Virus record (IMG/VR): IMGVR_UViG_3300027980_000065
Coordinates: 1 to 37,262 of that record
Source of the DNA: a virus
Length of the DNA: 37,262 nucleotides
Reading direction: 5' to 3' (one strand)
Shown here: piece by piece, positions 13,785 to 21,427 of the stretch
Numbering within the stretch: position 1 is the stretch's first letter
Layout: every line of letters starts with the position of its first letter
The notes under the pieces: model-generated
Databases searched by the model: none
What the model was told of the DNA's origin: nothing
What the model saw: the letters and a program-made list of their open reading frames with translations, nothing else
Program-made: the position numbers and the translations under genes

Positions 13785-14394
13785 TTAACTTCTCCATAGT
13801 CTGTTGTGCGTACTCACGGCGCTTCTTTGCCGCCGCCGCATTGCCCCGTTCCATTCTGGCGAGTCTTTGTTCAAGGTTTTCGTATTCTTCTGTGTGTTGC
13901 TCTATCCGGGTCTGCACAATACTGGCCACGTCCGGGCACGGACCCCCGCATTCCGATACCTCTCCGGCCTCATCGGGACGGTATCCCGGCTCATCGGGAC
14001 CGGGGGTCGGTACGGTGGTAGCTATCCCCCCATCCCCGCCCGGGAGAGTATTTTCTAATACGCAGTCTTCACCGGGTCCGAATAGGTCCGCAATCTCGGG
14101 TATCTGACAACGTAGACGGGCCGCAACATTGTGCAACCCACGTGCATCGTAGACTTCCGCTGCACACCACTTGTTGAGGACCAGCTTCTGCTTCCCGACA
14201 AGGATGGTATCCCAAGCCGTAGACCCCATGCACTGGTTAATATCCACGTCGAAGGAACTGCGACCAAACCCAATGGCTTTAGACCCGTCGACAACGGTAT
14301 CCCCGCCTATGACTTTAACCTCTTGCTCGATGTCAGTTCCGCTGGCAAACAGGGGTCCCGACATCAGGACCCCTAATAGTAGTAAGTGTCTCAT
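13762..14394 (-). CDS. Secreted phage protein with signal peptide
   Basis: This gene encodes 210 residues from ATG at 14394 (ATGA with the upstream gene); the longer frame from 14475 would bury the signal peptide. Residues 1-18 form a classical signal sequence (MRHLLLLGVLMSGPLFASG) without a lipobox Cys. A Cys-containing domain follows (four Cys between about residues 48 and 92, likely disulphides), then a Pro/Gly linker TVPTPGPDEPG, a CGGPC motif, and a Glu/Arg-rich coiled coil to the end. It is expected in the periplasm. The place, in the lysis block, hints at an outer-membrane or spanin-like partner, but no family is recognised. Confidence 0.7.
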   Translation of the reverse strand: MRHLLLLGVLMSGPLFASGTDIEQEVKVIGGDTVVDGSKAIGFGRSSFDVDINQCMGSTAWDTILVGKQKLVLNKWCAAEVYDARGLHNVAARLRCQIPEIADLFGPGEDCVLENTLPGGDGGIATTVPTPGPDEPGYRPDEAGEVSECGGPCPDVASIVQTRIEQHTEEYENLEQRLARMERGNAAAAKKRREYAQQTMEKLSDNDPEE

Positions 14395-14663
14395 ATGTGG
14401 GTATTGAAGTAGCGTAACATGGGTCCGCGCCTTCCCTCTCCGCCTTGTTTTGCTGGGAGCAGGACATTGGCCCAACGGCCCTGTGTAGCCTGCGTTATGT
14501 TAAACCAGTCGACGTGGCAGTTCAATTCGTCTGCTGGGGTACGATAAGGGGGTATGGCAGTTACCCGGATGATGTAAGTATCACCTGCATGAACGTGGTC
14601 CATTTCGGCATACGGAAATTGGCCTGTTCCATCTAGCCCTAAATTGTCGTGCCGTACCGCCAT
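14391..14663 (-). CDS. Small tail/structural-region protein, unknown
   Basis: This gene encodes 90 residues from ATG at 14663, overlapping the previous stop (TGATG). The translation is strand-rich with Tyr, Trp and Asn (TYIIRVTAIPPYRTP, then CHVDWFNITQATQGRW), soluble and without signal or membrane segment. No family is recognised. It sits after the second tail fibre and the 146-residue gene, so a minor tail component is plausible from order alone. Confidence 0.6.
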   Translation of the reverse strand: MAVRHDNLGLDGTGQFPYAEMDHVHAGDTYIIRVTAIPPYRTPADELNCHVDWFNITQATQGRWANVLLPAKQGGEGRRGPMLRYFNTHI

Positions 14664-15103
14664 CAGAAGTCCTCCCGGTCGGCGGAGAGTTGATAAATGC
14701 CATCGTCTTGCAGGGTGGACCCATCGTCGACTTCAACGGTAAACGTCGAAGTTTGACCGCCAAATGTCGGGCTGTTATCAATCTGTCGCCACTGATAATC
14801 GCCTATCGATACGTTGCGCCACGTATTCTCGGTTTGCGACGATAGGTTCAAAGCGTCCCCGGCAAGGTTAGTAAACCGACACCGGTAAGAACCGGGGGAT
14901 GCGCTAACAGGTCGAACCCAATTAGTCGCGGGTACTAGTTGGGTCCTTACCCCAAAGTTAAGTGCCCTCGTAACTGTGCCATCGATTTCAAGCCACAGAT
15001 CGGCGGTTGCTTGTGACATGAAGGCAAAAGCATTTATAGTGCCACCGCTTACGGTGACAACCGCCCCACCTGCGCCAAATGCTCCACCCTTAGCCAATAG
15101 CAT
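14663..15103 (-). CDS. Beta-rich protein downstream of tail fibre 2
   Basis: This gene encodes 146 residues from ATG at 15103, sharing TAATG with the stop of the fibre gene. The N-terminus is Gly/Ala-rich and weakly hydrophobic (GGAFGAGGAVVTVSGG); the rest looks like a beta-sandwich (DLWLEIDGTVTRALNFGV, then YRCRFTNLAGDALNLSS, then STFTVEVDDGSTL). This resembles small immunoglobulin-like or fibre-associated proteins of phage tails, but no named family is recognised. Translational coupling to the fibre suggests that it works in the same tail part. Confidence 0.65.
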   Translation of the reverse strand: MLLAKGGAFGAGGAVVTVSGGTINAFAFMSQATADLWLEIDGTVTRALNFGVRTQLVPATNWVRPVSASPGSYRCRFTNLAGDALNLSSQTENTWRNVSIGDYQWRQIDNSPTFGGQTSTFTVEVDDGSTLQDDGIYQLSADREDF

Positions 15104-16785
15104 TAAGAATAATCCAGTTGAGACGATCCCTGCCAGTTAACACCGTTATCCGCTGTCCATAGGTGAACAACATCTATGTCGTTAACCGTGGTCGACAGAG
15201 TTGGGGCTGTTCCACCCGGCCACCTTACACTTCCCGGCCAGATAGGTTGAAAAGCTGGTGATCCCTGCCGGAACTCAATGACCATTTCCATGTAGTAACC
15301 GGTACCTGCTGCCGGGGCTGTCAACACAACGTTAAAGTTACCAGTGGCTCCCGCATCATCAATATCAATAATACAGGCGTTAGTCTGGTTGACATCGACT
15401 GTGACTGAGTTGGCTATAATCGAAAACTGGAGGCGCGGAATACGGTAACTGTCCCCAAACTCCACCGTTCCGGTGAAAAGATGATCAGCGGCAACTGCAA
15501 TATACTCAATGTCATTGCTAGCCGACGCACCCCGAATGTAGCTTGATATCGAATCACCGTACCGGTAGAAGGCGAGTCGGGCGCTTGAAGGGATATTGAT
15601 GCTGCCGCCATCGATATTGATGCCTTTGTCAAATGAGAAGACTTCAATATTGCCGGTCGAGGTAAACACCATAGCCTCTGCCGGGGCCATTGTAGTAGAC
15701 TCGATCTGCATGGCAGCGTAATCAGTATCAACAGAATCAAACAGCCTGATTTGTATGCCATCTTGGATGTGCCACTCGTCTACACCTGATCCAAGCAATC
15801 GGAAGATGTTAAGGGTGTCCATCAAGAAGGTAGCGAATTCGGTGTCGGCGGGACTTGCCATCCGAAGGAATGCCCCATCCCGTAACAGGATGCCACTACT
15901 AAGATTGGCTATCGTGAAGAAGTTGCCATCGATTGTAAGATCGGCACTACCGCCAATGGTATCAACACCCGACCCGACCGCAATCTGGTTATTGGCAATG
16001 GACCCACCTATGGTTCCGCCACCGCCAGCAGCTGCAAAGGTGATATTGCCAAACCCGTCGGTCGTTAGGACTTCACCCGCCCCGCCATCAGCGGCAGGGA
16101 ATAGGTAAGGAGTATTCTCCCATCCCATTAGGGTGTTATTCCAGCGGAGAAGGTTGCCTTCTGCTACGCCATCCGGAACAGTACCCGAGGGAGCAACATA
16201 ATCGATGATGTCGGCAATTACGTGGGTATGACCCGGGGAAGTGCCGGTGGTGATAAGCAGGTTGTTGGCTGCAATGGCCGCTGCATTAACAGCATCCCCT
16301 GCAATTCTTGCAGCGTCATTGGCGGCATCCCCCGCAATTCTTGCAGCGGTTTCTGCATCGATGTTCGCTTGCAGGATAACGTCTGCCGCCGCACGATCAA
16401 TAACCTCTTGATCGATCTGGGCTTGCAGATTCATGTCCGCCACATCGATGTAAGTGACCTGATCTTGCAGGATCATGGTCAGCTTATCAAGCGCACCCTC
16501 GTGCGATTCTGAATCGAATGGGTCGTACCGGGTGTAATTCAGCTCTTGCGAGGCGGGTACTGCCCGTTCGATCCGGATTAGCTCCTGATCAGGCGGGGGC
16601 ACAGTGTAAGACACCGAACCCCCGGGGCTAGCATCCTGATCAAGATTTAACGTAATGACATCAAAGTTAACAAGATAGTTAACAATGACCCACGACGTAT
16701 CATCCGCCCTAAACGTAAAGTTAAACGACGTTTGTATCCCATCCGCCGTATACTCAACGAAACTGGGCGTATTTTGGACTGTCAT
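15103..16785 (-). CDS. Tail fibre 2 with T7 gp17-like anchor
   Basis: This gene encodes 560 residues from ATG at 16785, behind AAGGATC. Residues about 1-115 (FNFTFRADDTSWVIVNYL, then ELNYTRYDPFDSESHEGALD) match the N-terminal virion-attachment domain of T7-type fibres and are paralogous to the start of the 1348-residue fibre. A coiled coil follows (residues about 130-180, with repeated AARIAGDA), then beta-rich shaft sequence, and a C-terminal tip ending with WPGSVRWPGGTAPTLS and DNGVNWQGS, the typical end of phage receptor-binding fibres. It should form a trimer bound to the tail and recognise a host surface structure. Having the same anchor as fibre 1 implies that both compete for, or share, one docking site. 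Confidence 0.9.
   Translation of the reverse strand: MTVQNTPSFVEYTADGIQTSFNFTFRADDTSWVIVNYLVNFDVITLNLDQDASPGGSVSYTVPPPDQELIRIERAVPASQELNYTRYDPFDSESHEGALDKLTMILQDQVTYIDVADMNLQAQIDQEVIDRAAADVILQANIDAETAARIAGDAANDAARIAGDAVNAAAIAANNLLITTGTSPGHTHVIADIIDYVAPSGTVPDGVAEGNLLRWNNTLMGWENTPYLFPAADGGAGEVLTTDGFGNITFAAAGGGGTIGGSIANNQIAVGSGVDTIGGSADLTIDGNFFTIANLSSGILLRDGAFLRMASPADTEFATFLMDTLNIFRLLGSGVDEWHIQDGIQIRLFDSVDTDYAAMQIESTTMAPAEAMVFTSTGNIEVFSFDKGINIDGGSINIPSSARLAFYRYGDSISSYIRGASASNDIEYIAVAADHLFTGTVEFGDSYRIPRLQFSIIANSVTVDVNQTNACIIDIDDAGATGNFNVVLTAPAAGTGYYMEMVIEFRQGSPAFQPIWPGSVRWPGGTAPTLSTTVNDIDVVHLWTADNGVNWQGSSQLDYS
16292..16347 (-). repeat. 33-bp tandem repeat in fibre 2 coiled coil
   Basis: GCATCCCCT/C followed by GCAATTCTTGCAGC occurs at 16292-16314 and again at 16325-16347, a period of 33 bases (11 codons). 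It encodes AARIAGDA-type heptad/hendecad repeats in the coiled-coil neck of the fibre. Such repeats can change copy number and so alter neck length. Confidence 0.75.
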
Positions 16786-16794
16786 AGCCGATCC

Positions 16795-17106
16795 TTAGTG
16801 ACGTTGCTCCAGAAGGTCCTCGACAGCGCCAACCACGGCAACACCGTACATGTCACCAACTAGTGCTTTCAGCAGAGTAATTTCCTCTGCCTCAAGCTCA
16901 ACTTCCCCAATGTCCTTAACCCCGATCTTCTGGAGGACACGGTAGACTTTGAGCTTTGCCTCGCCATCTGCGTACTTCTGAGGGGACGCGTTTACACACG
17001 CCATGGATAAAGTTTCCCCGAGGGTTACTGGCGAATCGTCCGTTTCGGACTTCTTGATCGAATCTCCATTGAAACCGATCAAGGGTGCTTGCATATCATA
17101 GTTCAT
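16795..17106 (-). CDS. Small protein between the two tail fibres, unknown
   Basis: This gene encodes 103 residues from ATG at 17106, with AAGGAAA upstream. After a polar N-terminus (QAPLIGFNGDSIKKSE) it is mainly alpha-helical (LSMACVNASPQKYADGEAKLKVYRVL, split by polar turns, then EVELEAEEITLLKALVGD). No catalytic or metal motif is visible. Position between the fibres suggests an assembly helper or minor tail protein, from order alone. Its stop lies 9 bases before the start of fibre 2. Confidence 0.65.
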   Translation of the reverse strand: MNYDMQAPLIGFNGDSIKKSETDDSPVTLGETLSMACVNASPQKYADGEAKLKVYRVLQKIGVKDIGEVELEAEEITLLKALVGDMYGVAVVGAVEDLLEQRH

Positions 17107-17119
17107 GCTATTTTCCTTA

Positions 17120-17371
17120 TTATGGGTTTAAAATTGCGTCAATTGCCGCTATCCTTGCTACTAAATCGTCAAGCTGCTGACGAAGTATCGGACGTTGGTC
17201 CCTTAACATCCGGATTTCTCTTCTGAGTGCCTTTCTCTCCATCTGTGTTGCGTTAGTGATGTTATCCCAGTGGTCGAGGATAAATTCCATACCGATTTCA
17301 ACACCGGCTGTCTCGGCCTCGTCCGCCAGATATGCCAGTATATCAGATCGCTGGTCCGCTGTCAAGGGCAT
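17120..17371 (-). CDS. Small coiled-coil protein after tail fibre 1
   Basis: This gene encodes 83 residues from ATG at 17371, behind AGGAGACTTTC. The second half is a clear amphipathic helix (MERKALRREIRMLRDQRP, then QQLDDLVARIAAIDAIL) with heptad spacing, likely a coiled coil. The first half carries LTADQRSDILAYLADEAE. It is not recognised as a family. It could be a fibre chaperone or a neck component; only its place between the fibre genes supports that. Confidence 0.65.
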   Translation of the reverse strand: MPLTADQRSDILAYLADEAETAGVEIGMEFILDHWDNITNATQMERKALRREIRMLRDQRPILRQQLDDLVARIAAIDAILNP

Positions 17372-17380
17372 GAAAGTCTC

Positions 17381-20300
17381 CTATTGTTCCTGAATGTGGA
17401 ACCAAGTTGCGCTTCCTTGGTCGTCGTACCAGAAGCGTATTGATTCCCTCGGACCCACAGCGACACCGGCTGCGCCGACCATATCAAGTCGGTTGGCTGC
17501 GAGGCTGAGTACGTCCAAGTGGGTGAAAGTTATGGTATCTGCAGATGCGTTGTAAATCGTTACGACTTCACCGATCTGCGCAAATCCAAAGGCCGAGTCA
17601 ATGCCCGTAACGTTGTAAGGCCCAGACCCGTCAGTAGTAAGAATAACGTAGGCACGTTGGTTGTTGTTCGCCGCTAGCTGCCAGTTGTTTACGCTGGCGG
17701 TAAGCTGTGCAGGTTGTTCGCTGCCGTGGTTCATCCTGCCATCGACCCGGGCGCGACCTAGAACCCGGAGAGCCTGTGTACGGGTAGCCCCGAACGAAGG
17801 CATCGCCTGAACGAAGAGATTCGATATGTCACTAATCGTGCCGCCGTTCAGAATGACCGCAGGGCTGTTGATCTTGAACGCCTGTAGGTCGGATACCGCT
17901 TGGCCGTTAACATCAATCGACCCACTGGCGGTCCACAATACATCGGAGTACTCGCCTCCAATCTGGACCTGCCGTAGGTTAGGACCGGCAAACTGGACAA
18001 ACCAGTTATTGGAATTAGGGGTCGGGACCGTTACGCCGAACGCGATGGCATTGACGTTAAACTGTAGCCCAATATCAGCGCCGCCACCGTTGTCCTGCTG
18101 GAATGCCCAAACATCGGATGCATCTGGTCGCAAGTATAGTGGGTTACTGGTCACCCCGAAGAATGAACTGAACGCAAGTGCCGCCTGTGCCGAGTTGTAG
18201 AACAGGAAAACATCGCTTGAGTCACCATACCTAGTACCGGCTGAATCGTTGAACAGGATATCACCAGCCCCGAAGTCGGAGTCAGCCCCGCCCAAGTTCT
18301 GGATCAGCCAGTTGCTTGCAGAGTTGGTTAACGACGACCGGACTACTGCCCTTACACCACTGGTGCTGAGGGTCATATTGTTATAGTCAAGGCCGATGAT
18401 GTTGTCGCACTCTTCCGTTCCCAGCGATTGGCCAAATAGAGCCTGTGCCGGGTTAAGCATGTGGACGCCACGGATGGTTCCAAAATCGGCTGTGGCTCCC
18501 GCGTTATTGGTATTCCAAAGCGGACCCACTGTGAGGCCGTTTATGTTGTTAATCCGTAGATTATCGCCGCCGCCCACCGCCCGAAGGATCGGGGCAAAGC
18601 TCAGGGCACGATAGTTGGTGACGGTTACGGCCCCACCGCCATTGTTCTGATAAGCATGCTGCGCGGCGTAAACGAAGCACTGAGCCGGGGCAATACCGGC
18701 AGTCGTCGTTAAGAATGTGTCCCGACCAAAGAAGGTGGTTGTGACCGCAAATCCCGGGTTAACCGTCCATTCCAGAACGTTGTGGGTATCGAGCGCCGAC
18801 AGGATAAATAGGGCATTATTGACGGTGATGTTCGCCGCCAAGTCCATGAAGGCGGTAATGATGCCCCCGGATGCCGCAATCGTAGGATTCCACTGGAAGG
18901 CTGCATTAGCCGTACCACTGGTCCAATCAAAAGTAGATCGAACAGCCGAGTTCGTAAGGATCGTACCCCGGGCTGGATCGGAAGTTGCCTCGAGCGACAT
19001 TACATCGTTCGCTGCCAATCCGCCAATGATATCTTGTATGCCAGCCCGACCCACTCCGTCTAGGACGTATTGGGTGTGGTCGTCGTCTGCTAGACCGGCA
19101 ATGCTCCCATGGTCTATGCTGCCTTCGGTGAAATGAATTGTACCGTCAGCAATGTGAGTATCAATAGCAGCGTGGCTATTGACACCAATATTCGAAATCG
19201 CCGTATGGTCGATTGATGCTTCCAGAAAATGGACAGTCGAATCTGCAATATGTGTATCAATCTGCGCATGGGTATTCACTCCAATGTTGATCAGGAGCAA
19301 GTGATCATTAGTACCACCTGCCCCCGCGCCAATGGATGCAACAAACGCCATCGAGGCATTGTTAGTGAAGGGTGTTCCTTGTGTGTTAACCGATGCGATC
19401 GGGAACGTATAAACGTCCGCGTTCTTGACCGGTATACCAATCTCTACTACGACATTCTGGCCAGATGTGTCCGTAACCTGTAGATAGATTACGTCCCCAT
19501 CGGCCAATAGGTCGAGGAAGTTGGTCATGTCCGCGCTGTTGTCGTTAATCTCATTAACGTACAAGTTCGTCGCCAGCGCTGGGTCAGCGTTATTGAATTG
19601 CAACCGCCCCGCTGCCGGGAAAGCATCAGTCGCAACGCGATAGCGCCATATACCAAATCCGGTAATACCGAAGTTTAGATCGCTTTGGGTCAGTACCCGC
19701 TCAAGTCCGGTGCCGGTTAGCTGGTTGTCGACCAGTAGTCCGCCCTGAATTACAGGGTCCACCGTTTCAGTAACCTGTAGCCCATTCCAATAGGTCATTA
19801 CACCTAAGTCTGGATTGGCGCGGAATAGGTACTGTAATGTGCCGCCAGAGTTTTCCCCACGTAGTGCAAGTTGTCCGCCATGTGCACGGTTGATGATCTC
19901 AAGCCGTTCGTCGTTGGGGAAGCCTATGCTGGCATAGTCGTTGAAGTCAGCGGAGCGAATCCGTATGTAGCCCTCAACGATATCTGGGTTGGTCGGGTCG
20001 CCCGGGCCAACGGTAGAGAAGTTGTAAATGCCGGACAGATTATCAAACTCGTTGCACTCTTCCAAACTGAACCCGCCCAGTTGCAGGTTGCCCGTCCAGA
20101 CCAGAGTACCGTTGTAATACTGCGGGTGATCATCGTCCGCAAGACCGGTTAGCGCCCCGTGGTCTGTTACACCGCCCGGGGTTTCAGGGACCCACAGATT
20201 GTTGTTCCTTACGTACGACGTTGCGTCCGCAGGAGCGTCAGCAAAGTGGATCGTAGCGTCCACAATATGCGCATCAATCTGAACGTGGGTATTTACCCCA

Positions 20301-21427
20301 ATGCTGGTTAACGCCGTGTGGTCCGTAACTCCGGAGAAGACTTGGTTCCAGAGGTTGTTTCGACGGGCATAATCGTTCCCGTCAGCTGGAGCATCTGCAA
20401 AGTGGATAGAGGCATCCGCAATATGCGAGTTAAACGTGACGATGGCCGCGTCGATTTGTGCGTGGGTGTTGACACCTACGTTGGCAATGACTGTATGATC
20501 AATCGCAGTCTGGACAAAATGGACAGTTGCATCAGCAATATGAGAATCAATAACACCGTGGGAGTTAATCCCGATGTTAGCAATTGCCGTATGATCGATG
20601 CTGGCTTCACTAAAATGTATTGTCCCGTCCGCGATGTGAGTATCGATTTGAACATGGGTATTTACTCCTATGTTGGATAAGAGGGTGTGGTCGCTTATCA
20701 CGACCGGGATTTCACTTACATATGCAAGTGTCTCCGCGTCCTGCATAACACGGCCAGTAAACCCGATGAACCGGGCATTGGCCAAGTTGGGGGTAGTAAT
20801 GTCGAAGTCAGTCAGGCTGGTGGTAGCAAGGTCCGCCCAGCGCAGGTTACTGGCATTCAGGAACCGGAAGAAGTTGCCACTAATGCTGGACGCATTCGCC
20901 TCAAAGGAAACATTACCGACAAACGACGACGGGGCATCAACACGGAACGTGCCGCCCAGATACCTTACCTGTGCAGCGGTGTCTACCCAATTGCCAGCCC
21001 CATCATCCCAATAGATCATCGACCCGTCGACTTTCGTCGCGAAGTCAACGTTGTCCAGATCGTCGAAATCCTGCTGCCAGCCCGTGGTTACAAAATACTG
21101 GATATCCTGAATCTGCATGGTGAGCTTGTCGAGAGCGTCTTCATGCGATTCCGAGTCAAATGGGTCATATCTTGTGTAGTCCAGTTCCTGAGTATTGGCC
21201 GTATCCCGGGCAATCGTCAGTTCCTGCGCAAGGGGCGGAGCCACGGTGTATTCTGCTGTACCGCCCGGGTTGTTGTCCTGATCGGCGTTGAGGATGAACT
21301 GGTCGAAGTTCGTAAGGAAATCGACCGTCAGCCACGCAACATCGTCCGCCCGGAAAGTGAACGGGAAGGATACTTGCGCACCTGTACCTACGTGGGTAAC
21401 GCTAGGTGTAGTATCTTGGACTGTCAT
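17381..21427 (-). CDS. Tail fibre 1, very long, with His-rich repeats
   Basis: This gene encodes 1348 residues from ATG at 21427 (ATGA with the internal virion protein gene). Residues about 1-115 are the T7 gp17-type anchor (FPFTFRADDVAWLTVDFL, then ELDYTRYDPFDSESHED). From about 240 to 435, and again from about 705 to 790, it has repeats of the form IDHTAIxNIGVNTHxQID...HIADxTIHF, each block ending with GLADDDHxQY. The rest is beta-rich, and the C-terminal 110 residues end in a compact domain (FWYDDQGSATWFHIQEQ). It should form the trimeric main host-binding fibre. It is more than twice the size of T7 gp17, mostly because of the repeats and the long middle part. Confidence 0.9.
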   Translation of the reverse strand: MTVQDTTPSVTHVGTGAQVSFPFTFRADDVAWLTVDFLTNFDQFILNADQDNNPGGTAEYTVAPPLAQELTIARDTANTQELDYTRYDPFDSESHEDALDKLTMQIQDIQYFVTTGWQQDFDDLDNVDFATKVDGSMIYWDDGAGNWVDTAAQVRYLGGTFRVDAPSSFVGNVSFEANASSISGNFFRFLNASNLRWADLATTSLTDFDITTPNLANARFIGFTGRVMQDAETLAYVSEIPVVISDHTLLSNIGVNTHVQIDTHIADGTIHFSEASIDHTAIANIGINSHGVIDSHIADATVHFVQTAIDHTVIANVGVNTHAQIDAAIVTFNSHIADASIHFADAPADGNDYARRNNLWNQVFSGVTDHTALTSIGVNTHVQIDAHIVDATIHFADAPADATSYVRNNNLWVPETPGGVTDHGALTGLADDDHPQYYNGTLVWTGNLQLGGFSLEECNEFDNLSGIYNFSTVGPGDPTNPDIVEGYIRIRSADFNDYASIGFPNDERLEIINRAHGGQLALRGENSGGTLQYLFRANPDLGVMTYWNGLQVTETVDPVIQGGLLVDNQLTGTGLERVLTQSDLNFGITGFGIWRYRVATDAFPAAGRLQFNNADPALATNLYVNEINDNSADMTNFLDLLADGDVIYLQVTDTSGQNVVVEIGIPVKNADVYTFPIASVNTQGTPFTNNASMAFVASIGAGAGGTNDHLLLINIGVNTHAQIDTHIADSTVHFLEASIDHTAISNIGVNSHAAIDTHIADGTIHFTEGSIDHGSIAGLADDDHTQYVLDGVGRAGIQDIIGGLAANDVMSLEATSDPARGTILTNSAVRSTFDWTSGTANAAFQWNPTIAASGGIITAFMDLAANITVNNALFILSALDTHNVLEWTVNPGFAVTTTFFGRDTFLTTTAGIAPAQCFVYAAQHAYQNNGGGAVTVTNYRALSFAPILRAVGGGDNLRINNINGLTVGPLWNTNNAGATADFGTIRGVHMLNPAQALFGQSLGTEECDNIIGLDYNNMTLSTSGVRAVVRSSLTNSASNWLIQNLGGADSDFGAGDILFNDSAGTRYGDSSDVFLFYNSAQAALAFSSFFGVTSNPLYLRPDASDVWAFQQDNGGGADIGLQFNVNAIAFGVTVPTPNSNNWFVQFAGPNLRQVQIGGEYSDVLWTASGSIDVNGQAVSDLQAFKINSPAVILNGGTISDISNLFVQAMPSFGATRTQALRVLGRARVDGRMNHGSEQPAQLTASVNNWQLAANNNQRAYVILTTDGSGPYNVTGIDSAFGFAQIGEVVTIYNASADTITFTHLDVLSLAANRLDMVGAAGVAVGPRESIRFWYDDQGSATWFHIQEQ
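19062..19308 (-). repeat. His-rich repeat block B in tail fibre 1
   Basis: Two full copies of the NIGVNTH...QIDTHIADxTxHF unit plus a final DHGSIAGLADDDHTQY cap lie here. They are closely related, at DNA and protein level, to block A at 20121-20702, which suggests block duplication within the gene. The unit is about 32-33 codons. Confidence 0.8.
20121..20702 (-). repeat. His-rich repeat block A in tail fibre 1
   Basis: Four units with the core NIGVNTHxQID and HIADxTIHF (with variants) and a final DHGALTGLADDDHPQY cap are encoded here. Two of the units carry an insertion with ADAPADxxxYxRxNNLW. The regularly spaced His residues could bind metal in the fibre trimer, as in some other phage fibres, but this is inferred. 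Confidence 0.8.
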
